This document shows, piece after piece, positions 21,694 through 31,735 of a stretch of DNA of 64,000 nt (position 1 is the first letter of the stretch; each line of letters opens with the position of its first letter). Source of the stretch: Nothophaeocryptopus gaeumannii (lineage: Eukaryota; Ascomycota; Dothideomycetes; Mycosphaerellales; Mycosphaerellaceae); the NCBI GenBank assembly GCA_031771865.1, contig JASISA010000027.1:2976001-3040000 (forward strand). The letters are read 5' to 3'. Below the pieces are notes generated by a model, which made no database searches, was not told the origin of the DNA, and saw only the letters and a list, made by a program, of their open reading frames with translations. The position numbers were made by a program, and so were the translations under genes.

Positions 21694-23319
21694 TCAGGGA
21701 GATCTTGGTCCACAAAATTCGTAGAAACCACTTTTACTCAATACAGTGCCCAATCGAGGAACCACCTCGGCCTGAAATGGCTCAAAGGGGATGCGCTCTC
21801 CATCGATCGCAATGAGGCCTTCTTCCAGTGTTCCGCCGCCTCCAAGGCGCCGTACGAACCTTGCGCCGAAGGATTGGTTCCGGGGAGTCTTGTCGAGGCG
21901 TGGGGTTATGCGGTATGCTAGGACCTTGCTGTATGAGACTTCGGGGAAGTTCATCAGCGTGCCGTTCTCGACCGTGACTAGCATCTTGAGAGCTGTTGTT
22001 CTCTTAACGTCGCCTGGTGCCATCATCATGTCCAGTCTGCCATCTGCGGGAAGCGCTGCGGCAAAGAAAGGCGCGTCCGGAGACATGTAGCACATGTTGC
22101 CGACGTAGAAGTTACCTAATTGGGGCATGTCCGTGGTTATGAACTCTGGTGGCAAATCGTTCAGAGCGGTCCCGAACCTGAGAGGAGGCAATTGTGTATC
22201 TTCTTCAGCCGTCAGTTGCTCTTCTTCACCGTCGAGCTGCATGCCTTTGACGGCTTCGAGCTCCTCCTTCATCCTACGATATTCCTCTCTGATCGCGCGC
22301 TTGTCGTCGGTCTCGCTCACCACGGATATTTCAGCGGGATATATCGTCTTTCCCAGCATTCGCACTATTATACCCCACGTGAATCGAAAGGAACCCATCC
22401 AGCGAAGTGACTCGGTGCCGAGGTCGGTATCCGCGATGACGCCTACGGCCTGAGACAAGAAGCTGTACAGTTTCGTGTTCCCTTGTGTGATGGCAACAAG
22501 GTCGAGAGGTGTGCGAATTCCCTTGACGATTTCTGCGGCGGCGAGAGAAGGCTTGTCGGTGCCATTACAATTAAGGCTCAGGGCATTGCCGCTCCCACAG
22601 GGGATGTGTGCCAGAGCAATCTTTCGGAGGGCTCGTCTTGCGTCAGGGCGTTTGGCCAGTCCATTGAAGACCTCATGGGGGAGACCGTCCCCTGACGCAC
22701 ATGCAACGACGTCGTATGCTTCGATGTCCAGAGTCTGTGCAATCTCGACGGCGTGCCCTCGGTAAGTCGTCCTTTCTACGTCGATATCGCAATGCGCGGC
22801 CGCGAAGATGGGCTCCACCTCTCTGGTCCAGATCTTTTGCGCGTAGCCTTGGCCTCCGAAGGGGTTCACCAACACCTTGATGCGCTTCCGGCGCCTGATG
22901 GTAGGCGGGTAAGCTCTATGCATCAGCTTATCCACCCAGCGCTTCGCATGAGCATGTAGACTCTTGTCGGTGATGGTATAGTGGAAGTAGGCGGGCCTGC
23001 ACGCTTTGCCCTTGCGGCCTACAGGCTGGGCATAATGTACTGTGACATCCAGCTCGTCCAGCTCTGCCCAGAGGACCGCACGGAAGGGGATGGCTCTTGT
23101 GCTTTTGGACAGGGACGGGAGCAGTCCGCAGCAGTTGGACGCTGCTCTCCGGTGCCGTAGTCCCTCGTCCAGCACAATCAGCGCATCCGTGCCCAGCGTA
23201 AGAACGGCATTGCGGTCAACGGTCAGCACGAGCGCGGCGGACGAGTCTGGGAGTGACTCTTCGGAGGCGGGCGGGTCGATGAAAGGGTCATTCGCATCAG
23301 TCTTCGTGGGGGATGCCAT
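21694..23319 (-). CDS. LCB4: Sphingoid long-chain base kinase
   Basis: Single-exon, 541-residue lipid kinase that phosphorylates dihydrosphingosine and phytosphingosine to the 1-phosphates used in sphingolipid turnover and stress signalling. The diacylglycerol-kinase-type catalytic domain begins at ~146: KVLVNPFGGQGYAQKIW (nucleotide-binding loop). SGDG at 209-212 (VACASGDGLPHEVFNGL) is the conserved ATP-site motif. IPCGSGNALSLNCNG at ~240-254 follows, then LDLVAITQGNTKLYSFLSQ, GSFRFTWGIIVRMLG and IDGERIPFEPFQAEVV, the closing strand of the family. An N-terminal ~120-residue region precedes it (LWAELDELDVTVHYAQP). I start at ATG 23319 (MASPTKTD) because the more upstream in-frame codon is GTG. 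S. cerevisiae has two paralogs, LCB4 and LCB5; LCB4 is used here in the family sense. Confidence 0.92.
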   Translation of the reverse strand: MASPTKTDANDPFIDPPASEESLPDSSAALVLTVDRNAVLTLGTDALIVLDEGLRHRRAASNCCGLLPSLSKSTRAIPFRAVLWAELDELDVTVHYAQPVGRKGKACRPAYFHYTITDKSLHAHAKRWVDKLMHRAYPPTIRRRKRIKVLVNPFGGQGYAQKIWTREVEPIFAAAHCDIDVERTTYRGHAVEIAQTLDIEAYDVVACASGDGLPHEVFNGLAKRPDARRALRKIALAHIPCGSGNALSLNCNGTDKPSLAAAEIVKGIRTPLDLVAITQGNTKLYSFLSQAVGVIADTDLGTESLRWMGSFRFTWGIIVRMLGKTIYPAEISVVSETDDKRAIREEYRRMKEELEAVKGMQLDGEEEQLTAEEDTQLPPLRFGTALNDLPPEFITTDMPQLGNFYVGNMCYMSPDAPFFAAALPADGRLDMMMAPGDVKRTTALKMLVTVENGTLMNFPEVSYSKVLAYRITPRLDKTPRNQSFGARFVRRLGGGGTLEEGLIAIDGERIPFEPFQAEVVPRLGTVLSKSGFYEFCGPRSP

Positions 23320-23938
23320 GGAGAGGCCGCGCTGAGCGAGTGGAAGCACGAACGGGGCGGGAGCGGTGGATGAGACTGTCGGTAGGACTGGGAGTGGGTG
23401 ATTGTGGGCGTGACGTGACGTGAGGATGGATGGGGTGCTGGGATCGGGAGCGGAGGGGAGCGGGAGGGGGGGCGGCGGCGACGGGCGAGGGTGATGACGA
23501 CGGCGACGCCTGAGAGAGGAGTCCGAGACTACATACTCCTACATATATGTAACAATCCAAAAGGCCCTCGAAAGTTCCTTCAGCTCACCCTTCACGAGCG
23601 CTGCACCGCCGGGCCGGGACCTACCGGAGTCAGACTTCGCCCACCCGAGCATCCGCACGTATACTCATCCAAATACTCATTCGCATACCCAGACATATGC
23701 ACACCAGCATAGTCGTCCTCTGCTCCACTGCTTTACCTCGCTCTTACTTGCATCCATTTGAAGGCATGATGATTGTCACATTCGTTCATTCATTCATACA
23801 TTACTATATATTGCCCGCGCCTCAAGGAGAGCAGCATCATTGCGGACTGCTACCATCTGGGTATCTTCCATTGAACGAAGCTAAAACCCAGGAACAGTAT
23901 GAGAAAATCTAAGAGATAGTAGCCATCCATCCACTGTA
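23320..23938. promoter_or_regulatory. Upstream region of the LCB kinase and 3' flank of the UBA gene
   Basis: No gene. The stretch is GC-rich near the kinase start (GGGAGCGGGAGGGGGGGCGG at about 23456) and becomes AT-rich with TCATTCATTCATACATTACT at about 23787. Confidence 0.4.
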
Positions 23939-26900
23939 TCACGCCTGGCGCAGCAGGTATTCGATGGCTCGATCGACTCTTAACCCGCTGCCCATGTCTG
24001 TGATCTTCAGGGCCTGTCGCGCGTCTTTCGCGCTGAAGCCCATGCTTACAATCTGCTTGACCGCGAGTTCGCTCGTGTCTTCGGCAATGCCCGGCGCAAA
24101 GTTCTGCACCGACAGCCGGTTGAACGTCTCGACTCTGTCCTCCAGGATGGGGCTGATCGCGCGGGTAGCGCGCCATAGAGCTGTCGGAGATTGAGCAGAC
24201 GCAGACGCAGGCGACGCCTGCGAGGCCAAGGAGCGTCGTGTGGAACCTCTGGATCGGGTGGACGAGCTCGCAAGGCTGCTCCTCCTTGAGCAGGTGGACA
24301 TGGCTCGCTCGTTCTCCATCTCGATGAGCGGCAGACGCTTGTACTCACTGCTCTGTCGCCGAAGTCGAATCTCCGCTGCCATGGACGCTACGCGTTTGCG
24401 GCTCTGCTCCTTCTGCTCGCGCTGACGCGGGTTCTGACATCTCAGGTTGGCCGCCATCACCTGTTCTTCGTACGTCTTCGACACAGGCTCCTTAAGGAAG
24501 GTGCTTCGGCTGCCGTTATATGGCGGCGGTGCCCAATCAGTCCAGCCCTCGGCCATAGCATGAGCAAAGCCGGCTGGGCTGTCATCCGACGCCTTCAGCG
24601 CCATTTGTAACACCACATTGAGACCAAGCGTCAAAATGTAAGCAAGCCATTCTTCGAGCATTGGCTCTTCCTTCTCCACGTCTCCCTCGGCAACGTCACA
24701 CTGGTCGAAAACACCGTGAAGTCTTGCCTCGTCCACGCGACCAGAGTACTCCTGTAATAGAAATTTGAGGCACGTCCACATTTCCATCATGTCAAAAAGC
24801 TGAGCCGGTGTCAGTCCTTCGCCGTTTGCTTTGGCAAAAGCGTCGGGCGCGTTGAGTAGCACGCTACTCATGTCGAACTCCAGGTTCGTATTGACAGTCG
24901 CCGATAGATCTTGATTCCTAGCAAAGAGACCGCCTTTCAACCAGTCTAGCTGGCCGGTCACATCATCTTCACGACCTTTCTGAGACCCAAATGCTGCGCA
25001 GAAACACCAAATTCGCCAAAAGGCGTCGTTGAATCGTGAGGCGTTCGGATGAGTCGGTGTAGACAAAGCGAACGCTGTCTCGCGACGGATGAAGGTCTGG
25101 CACTTTTCAAGGATCAAGCTCTCGAGCCCTGATATCACCGCCAAATCTCGCCGGTAATCTCGCATGTACGTGGAGGGCGTGTGTTCGGAAACCAAATGAT
25201 CAGCCGTTTCAAGAGGAATCCACTCTCGTAACTCCCAGGCTGGAGGCGACTCGTTAAAGGCGACCGTTCGCGTCAGATACATCTCGTTCTCTTTGAAAAC
25301 TCGATACATGCCCTTATTGATCATGCTCAAGTTGCTCAAGTCCTCGAGAGTCCGCAGATTGGACAAAATGGTCAGCAAGACTTGCTCAGCCGACGAAGTG
25401 GGGACCGTGGGAAGCTCAGCGATTTCATCAGCCTCAGAAGCGGTCGGGGAGGGCATGTCAACGTTGTCGCTCTCGCAGTCCGCATCGCAACCGGATGATT
25501 GAGGCTCAGAAGTAGCCGTTTCGGAGTCATGCCTAGGTCTAGGTAACTGTACCAAATCCTCAGACTTCTTGCCAGAATGAATGCTGTACATTTTTCGTAG
25601 GGGCAGTCCGTGTGATTGCTCTTGGACCCTTTCTGACTCAGATCTACGTCTTGCAGGTAGTTCTGGTTTCAAAGGCTGCCCTGGAGCTGTATAACGTTTC
25701 TTCTGTTTTCGCCACTCCCTCTTGCGTGATCGTTTCGGAATCGTTGGAGCTCGCTCAGGTGGCTGCAGGACCGAACGCACGCTGTCATTGCGTTTGACGC
25801 CAGTAGTCGCTTTCTGGAGCAGATTAAATTCATTTGTCTGATCATCGACTTCAGTCTGCAGACTAGACCGCTCGAGTGCCATCGCGGAGAGTTGAGAGCG
25901 AACTTCTTGCTCTGCTTGACTCAAGGTCGGACTGGTTTCTCCGGGCCTCGATGAGTACGGGGAAGCTCGCAAAAATTCCACATCGGCCTGATCGAGCTGT
26001 GTCATGGATCGACTTTGTCGTAGCCCTGGCATCGGCATCGGCTTATCTTGACCGCTCGTAATGCCCAGAACCCTCATCGATTTGGACAGCCGCGACGGAG
26101 GTGGAGTTGGAGTTGCCACAGGCGTCGGTGGTAATGTCTTGTTGAGATTGACCACGCTGACGCTGGATCGTGGGGAGATGTCGTCAAATACACCGGCCTG
26201 AGCTGGTGATAGCAGTGAGAACTTGCTTGGAGTAGAGAGGTGGCGCTTCTCAACCGTAGCAGAAGAGACACTTGTAGCAGAGCTGCGTCTACTATACACG
26301 GAGTCTTCGTCGGTCCCTATCGAGCGGCTCGAGGTGGATGATAATGATGTGTGAGAGCTACGGGTGACCTTTTGCGGTGTAGTATTCGAAGCTTGAGCTG
26401 GAGTCGCAGATACGCCCGCTTGAGAGAGTGGCCCAGAAGTCACGCCTGCGGTTCTTAAGGGTTCATCCTTTGCCTCGTCCAAGACTATCGATGGGGCAAG
26501 CACTGAGAACCGTGAGACGATGCTTGCTGGCGCCACGGAAATGATGGGGCGTCTCGGCTTCGGCCGAACAATCGTAGAAACACTTTGATCGTTGACCAAT
26601 GGCTCATGACCAGGAATGCTGATGGAGAGATGCGGTTTGTTCCCTCCAGCAAGCCCACTCGAGGTGACGGGCCGCATAGGTGTGAAACCAGTTTGCTCGA
26701 GATCCGCTTCAAGCGCAGCCCATTCATGCAGTGCACTCTGTTCCCATTTCACCACGCCATCCACCCAGATCCCAATTCGAGTGTCAGCCTCTCTGCGCAC
26801 CTGAGACTGCGTTCTTTGAGCCAATGAGGTCGTGCTTCTGCTTCTTAGACTTCGGGACTGAATTGGTGAAGGAGGCTGGGATTCAGGTCCCGTCAAAGCG

Positions 26901-27313
26901 CGAAGAGTAGGAGCATCCTCGCTGATTGCAGACAGGATCTCTTCGTTGGGGCTTGTGGCCATTTCTTCCTCGAGCGGGGTCATGTTGATGGTTTTCGCTG
27001 GTGGTACTGCATGCAGAACAGTGCCTTTCGTCCTCGAGGGCTTTGGACTGGCCATGATAGGGGACTTTGGACTGGGGTCGCAGATGCTTTTCCGTCGTCC
27101 GATCCAGCTCCTCTGCCTCTCTGACATGGGCCTCGGCACCTTCATGGCGGCCTGAGCAACGAATGGTGGCGTTGGCTCTGGCGTTTCAGTACCTTTACGA
27201 CTGAAGATGGAGATGCTACGCCTAACAACGTTGGCGGACTTGAGTGAGTAATGAGACGGCTCGTCTGGCGTTTCCGAAGCAGCCATTATAGAGGCAATCT
27301 GACCCTGGCCCAT
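23939..27313 (-). CDS. Large disordered protein with F-box-like segment and C-terminal UBA domain
   Basis: A 1124-residue single-exon protein if started at ATG 27313 (MGQGQIASIMAASETPDEP); the ATG at 27286 is the alternative. Residues 1 to ~600 are Ser/Thr/Pro-rich and disordered with many SP/TP sites. At ~640-675 a short leucine-rich helical segment (VLLTILSNLRTLEDLSNLSM, NKGMYRVFKENEMYL) resembles an F-box. Next comes a folded region with conserved Trp/Cys (FWRIWCFCAAFGSQKGRE, WTCLKFLLQEYSGRVDE). An Arg/Ser/Ala-rich linker leads to a UBA domain in the last ~42 residues (AVKQIVSMGFSAKDARQALK, VDRAIEYLLRQA), the classic MGF-x-ALK ubiquitin-binding fold. It is probably a ubiquitin-pathway adaptor conserved in filamentous fungi. 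Substrate unknown; the F-box call is weaker than the UBA call. Confidence 0.85.
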   Translation of the reverse strand: MGQGQIASIMAASETPDEPSHYSLKSANVVRRSISIFSRKGTETPEPTPPFVAQAAMKVPRPMSERQRSWIGRRKSICDPSPKSPIMASPKPSRTKGTVLHAVPPAKTINMTPLEEEMATSPNEEILSAISEDAPTLRALTGPESQPPSPIQSRSLRSRSTTSLAQRTQSQVRREADTRIGIWVDGVVKWEQSALHEWAALEADLEQTGFTPMRPVTSSGLAGGNKPHLSISIPGHEPLVNDQSVSTIVRPKPRRPIISVAPASIVSRFSVLAPSIVLDEAKDEPLRTAGVTSGPLSQAGVSATPAQASNTTPQKVTRSSHTSLSSTSSRSIGTDEDSVYSRRSSATSVSSATVEKRHLSTPSKFSLLSPAQAGVFDDISPRSSVSVVNLNKTLPPTPVATPTPPPSRLSKSMRVLGITSGQDKPMPMPGLRQSRSMTQLDQADVEFLRASPYSSRPGETSPTLSQAEQEVRSQLSAMALERSSLQTEVDDQTNEFNLLQKATTGVKRNDSVRSVLQPPERAPTIPKRSRKREWRKQKKRYTAPGQPLKPELPARRRSESERVQEQSHGLPLRKMYSIHSGKKSEDLVQLPRPRHDSETATSEPQSSGCDADCESDNVDMPSPTASEADEIAELPTVPTSSAEQVLLTILSNLRTLEDLSNLSMINKGMYRVFKENEMYLTRTVAFNESPPAWELREWIPLETADHLVSEHTPSTYMRDYRRDLAVISGLESLILEKCQTFIRRETAFALSTPTHPNASRFNDAFWRIWCFCAAFGSQKGREDDVTGQLDWLKGGLFARNQDLSATVNTNLEFDMSSVLLNAPDAFAKANGEGLTPAQLFDMMEMWTCLKFLLQEYSGRVDEARLHGVFDQCDVAEGDVEKEEPMLEEWLAYILTLGLNVVLQMALKASDDSPAGFAHAMAEGWTDWAPPPYNGSRSTFLKEPVSKTYEEQVMAANLRCQNPRQREQKEQSRKRVASMAAEIRLRRQSSEYKRLPLIEMENERAMSTCSRRSSLASSSTRSRGSTRRSLASQASPASASAQSPTALWRATRAISPILEDRVETFNRLSVQNFAPGIAEDTSELAVKQIVSMGFSAKDARQALKITDMGSGLRVDRAIEYLLRQA

Positions 27314-27647
27314 GTTGACGGGAAGCCAGCCGAACCAAATGCAAGTATAGCTGCTGCAAGAGCCGCGGCACCTGAGTACCCTGCGCCGCAAGGGCAAGAG
27401 AGTGGTCTAGCAAGAATGGTCAACTTTGGATCACACCCTGCAGCTTGAGGGAGGGAACACTCACTTCGATGTTCCTGCCGCTGGCAAGGATGTTGTCTAA
27501 AAGCGACGCGAACCCTTCCGAGATGTCCTAAGAATATAGAAGCACCCAAGATGCAAGGGACGGCAGCATACTCATACTTCCAGACAACGTACGTAGGCGC
27601 AGCTCGGAAAGCAGTGCAGGGAGACAAACAAGAGCACGTGAGGCTGT

Positions 27648-27704
27648 AGTAGTGTAGTAGTGTAGTAGTGTAGTAGTCAGTGGTGAGGGCAAGCAAGCAA
27701 GCAA
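27648..27704. repeat. GTAGTAGT tandem repeat followed by an AAGC run
   Basis: Four copies of the 8-bp unit GTAGTAGT (27648-27677), then three and a half AAGC units at 27691-27704. They lie upstream of the UBA-protein gene. Confidence 0.85.
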
Positions 27705-27790
27705 GTGCGAGGGCCAGGACGAGGGCGTAGTGCGTTGCTATATCGAAGCTGGCGGGCTGCGGTAATGGGAGCAGCATCCTGCGTGAGATG

Positions 27791-27826
27791 CCTACGCCTA
27801 CGCCTCCGCCTACGCCTACGCCTACA
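27791..27826. repeat. CCTACG hexanucleotide repeat
   Basis: Six tandem CCTACG units with one CCTCCG variant. They are non-coding as far as I can tell. Confidence 0.88.
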
Positions 27827-28350
27827 CCACACATACAGGTACCTACCGGATATCCTGCATGCAACTAGCCTGGACTGGGAGCATGCCACGAGGAGGAGGA
27901 CGCCGCCGCTCGTTCGGTGCGTTCTTTCAGGTGCAAGCAGAGCTTGGGATTCGGCAGCATGAAAGCCCCGGATCATCGTGGATGGCAGCAGCAAGGCGTT
28001 GCAGGCGGAAGGTTGGAGCTTAGCGGGGACCCGGCTCCGCCACGTTGCCAAAGATAGCCCATCATCCATGCACAGCATGTGGCTAGCGTCCTCTAGCGTC
28101 TACAGGGCACAAGACACAGGGCAGGTACCTCGCGGGCCGCGTCTGTGCACATTGCTCAGTGCTCTCGGTTTGCGAGCAAGAATATCAATGCACAGCAAGC
28201 CCACAGCCCTCTAGCAAGAGCATATCAAGGACATGCATGCGCTCGATAAAGACAGACACCAATCATCGCATACGAGATGCTGCACGTTCCAGCCGTCCCG
28301 CCCCGCCCCGGCAGCACCAACTGCATGTTTCGGAAAATCAGCGTCTTGGC

Positions 28351-28378
28351 GAGAGAGAGAGAGAGAGAGAGAGAGAGA
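28351..28378. repeat. (GA)14 dinucleotide repeat
   Basis: Fourteen uninterrupted GA units, GAGA-element-like, in non-coding DNA between the UBA gene and GEM1. Confidence 0.95.
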
Positions 28379-29470
28379 CCCGGCCGGAACCATACTTCAG
28401 GTCCGTTGCGGCGACGGCGCTTTCTACCGACTCGAACGCAAGGCTGACCTTAATAAGCCGCCCACTACATACATTCCAGCATCCCCGTCGTCATGTAGTT
28501 GCTTCTGTCATTTCCGTGCTGATTCTCCGAAGAAAGTGCTGCGCGGGTGTGAAGTAGTACCTTATGGACCCGAAGCTGACGACATAAAGACCCCTAGATC
28601 TGTCTTTACCTCAGTGTGAAAAGAATGGGACGCTGGTCCAGCCGCTTTGGGCGAGACGTGCCATGGCGGGAGTCGACGGGATAACAAGCTTGGGATGCTG
28701 TTCAGGTCTCCACGTGTCTCGACAAAACAGCATTTGTGCAACTGGAACTTGCTGCAGCCGATGGCCGCAAAGAAACGGAAAATCCTTGACAGCATTATCC
28801 GCTCGGTGGCCGGCCGAGTGAGGTGCTACTGTCGGGAGTATGACTAAGTAACTCGATCTCCGCTGATCCTACTTCTTGACGTCATCAGCGGCTGGGACAA
28901 TGCCATTCACGGGGTTGAAAGGGAAAGTGTAAAATCTGCAGGTAGTGGGCAGCTTCCACGAACCGTCTCTTTATACACAGCAGTCGCACGAAAAACCTGA
29001 TTAGTACAAATTGCTCGCATGACCGTGTTCTACACTCTGGGCCAGTTTGCGCTATTCTTTTCGTGTTATGTCGCCGCCGCTAACATGCTTCAAGCTCAAG
29101 CCTAACTTCGATAGTTGACACTTTCCTTTTCCGGGCCGTGCCATTGTACCTGAGCGGCTCCTGTGCAAGCAACACCTTGTAGGCCGTCAGAAGCCAATCC
29201 CCCACAAGTAGCTCCATGGCAACCGGGGCCGGATGTCGCTTGCAGTCTCACAACAGCTGCTCACACAGCGACATCTCGGCGTCCCTTGCTCACTTCGGGC
29301 GGCGACATCGTTGGCCCGTCGTCACCATTCGCTGTTTGTTGAGAGGAAACTGCCCAAACCGCAGTGGTCTTGGGAATGAAGATTGTGAGAGTTTTGGGGC
29401 ATCTAATTGAAAAGTATGAGAGGGGTATCATAATGCACATCTTCTGACTAAACGGCTCACAAGCAAATTT

Positions 29471-31436
29471 TCATGTGCCGGAGTGCATGCTCCTTTTCCA
29501 GACCCAAAGGAATGCGCAAGCGACGGAGACTGTCGCGCCAAGGCCAAAGTAGAGCGCAGTGCGATCGGTTGATTCCTCTTCGCTCTTGGGAAATGCTTGC
29601 GATGGAAACGTCGCACACTCGGCAATTTGCACAAAAAACTCATTGATCGAATTCCAATTGACCGATGCGTGTAGCGGCTTGGGCATTCTGAGCTGCTCAC
29701 AGTACCCATCAGGCTGGACTTCTGTGCGCTGAACTGCTCGATCTTGATCTGCCTTGAGCCCAGCAAACACCGATGGAAGACCGCCCAATCCGGGATAGCG
29801 CTGCCGCAAGCCAACGATATGTTCAAAACTATCGGGATCACTGCTGTCATAAGTGAAGCAGAGCAGGTCGCACGCATCGAGCTTCGCCTGGTTCTCCAGA
29901 ATGGCGGGCTCCAGCTCACCTAACTCCTCAAGAATCAGATAGCACTGCTTGCCGCCCTGCAGTTCGACGCTGTTGACGGCAGTCTGGGGTGTGATTGTCG
30001 GATGATACGTAGGACTGAAAGGGCGGTTCAGAAAAGCGTTTAGTAACGCAGATTTGCCGCTCTGTGCTGCGCCCAGTACGTAGCAAAGAAACACACTGCG
30101 TTCGACTCTACCAGGCTTGGTGCGGCGCTTTCGAGGCTTCGTTACTTTGAGTGCTGTGGTGGTGCCTTTCCCATCGCTGCCGAATCCGAGGTAAGCCAGA
30201 TATTCCAGTGTGTTTTTTGGATCTTCAAAGGTAGTCATGCTCCATTGCGCGAGCCAGCCTTGTAGAGTGACGTAGCCAGCCTCGTTCCGTACTGTACAGC
30301 CAGGAAAGCCTGAATCGACCCAGGAAGCCGGTATACCGGGAGTAGGCGCAAACAGGGCAGATAGCTCTTCGTCGCTCAGACCACCATCGTTATCCTTGTC
30401 GTGGAGCAAGAATAGATCCACAAAGAATCTGTAGCCCTCTGGGGAGAGCTCAGCAGACGCAAAGGCCGGCACGTCAAATTTTGGATGGAGGAAGCTGTCT
30501 TTCAGAGATAGGCTGTGGGAGTAATGAAATTTGCGGAGGATGATCCATATTGTCTCGTGTCGGCCTTTTTCCGCGAATGTCTTATTCAACTGGATGAAGC
30601 CATCTACATGGATGCCGGCACGAAGCTCTCCTTCTCCTTCCCTTAACGAGTCCGCTGTTGGCCCAGACCGTTGTATGGAGCGCTTTATGTTTGCCAGGTC
30701 GTCGTCAGAGAGAGGCTTATCGAAGCACTTTTGCTGAAAATCCTGGATTTCCGTGTCGTTCAGGAAGCCGTCTTGATCTTTATCGCACAGGTAGAAAACG
30801 CGCTTGAGTGCTTCGACCACTGTCGGCTTTAGAATGCTCTCCTTCGAATCGTATATCGGAGCAATGGGATGTGTAACAGCTTTTTGACAGAGGAAGAAAA
30901 CCTCGTTGATGTTATGATGTTCTCTAGCACTTGTGCGTATACAGGAGTCGATCTCTTTAAACTCGGCCATGACAGGAAGCATTTCGTCCTCCAGCACCTG
31001 CGCCAGGCTGATGCCCGGATTGAGGTCGGTTTTGTTTGCGCAAAGCACGACAGGGACGTTCAGCCCGAGCGCTCTAAAATACGGCATCCAGAACAGAGCC
31101 ACCCGCTCGTAGCTGTAGTGGTCGCTGTACACCAGCAGGATAACGTTGGATTTGCGGAGCTCCTTTCGTAGGGCCTCGCGATCTTGCGGCAGGGACGACG
31201 TGTCCACGATGGTAGTTGGGACATTTTCGGGGGTCCCCAGGGTCGGGGGTAGCGTAATGGGGGGCAAGACGGACTGGATCTTTGCCGTCACGAAGGTGTC
31301 TTTGACAAAGGACGTCAGCAAGGACGACTTGCCCACAGCTTCGTCACCGCAGATGCATATTCGGACTGTGGCTCCAGTCAGCGGCTGTCGGAGGGCGTGC
31401 CTCTTGTGGAGGAAGTGGGCAAATACCGGTTGCCAT
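29471..31436 (-). CDS. GEM1: Mitochondrial Rho GTPase (Miro)
   Basis: A 634-residue tail-anchored outer-membrane GTPase that controls mitochondrial distribution and ER-mitochondria contact (ERMES regulation in yeast). Exon 1 is only 10 coding bases (31436..31427). A 61-nt intron with GTATTT and CCACAG ends follows, then exon 2 is 31365..29471. The splice yields MATVRICICGDEAVGKSSLL, restoring the G1 loop of the first GTPase domain. Then come G4 (CANKTD), EF-hand pairs with calcium loops DKDQDGFLNDTE and DKDNDGGLSDEE, and the second GTPase domain (YVLGAAQSGKSALLNAFL). A C-terminal transmembrane anchor (YFGLGATVSVACAFLWVW) has a short basic tail. Domain order and length fit the family. It is divergent from CreC, with starts 299 bp apart. 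Confidence 0.96.
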
Positions 31437-31735
31437 GGTCCATGGTGCGTGGGCGACGGCGAAGACTACGCGTACTACTCAGTGTTGAATATTAGAGTAC
31501 CAGATGTACTTTCATTAGTACGGGGTAGTAGCACAAGCAAGAGCGGGGAGCGGTGCTGTTGTGCCTGTCTGTGGCGCATTTCGAGCCTCACTCGAGCGGG
31601 GTGGGCTCCGCGCACGGGCTACCTCCCACACATCAGGCTAAGGTATCTGAAGTTCATGTTATACTCGTTACGCCCGCTCCGCTACGACTAGGTGCAACTA
31701 CCACACGGTGCCCGGCACTACTCCTTCGACTTAGG
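31437..31735. promoter_or_regulatory. Divergent promoter GEM1 / creC
   Basis: The 299 bp between the two start codons must carry both promoters. No clear TATA box or known operator was seen. The sequence has TTAGTACGGGGTAGTAGCAC at about 31516 and little else. Confidence 0.45.

Larger units (their letters stand above)
27314..29470. other. 2.2-kb gene-free region rich in short tandem repeats
   Basis: No gene is supported. This is one of the largest gaps of the window and contains several simple repeats (listed separately): GTAGTAGT at ~27648, AAGC at ~27691, CCTACG at ~27791 and GA at ~28351. It includes the promoter of the UBA gene and the 3' flank of GEM1. Short frames at 28233-28619 and 28562-28795 look random. 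Confidence 0.5.
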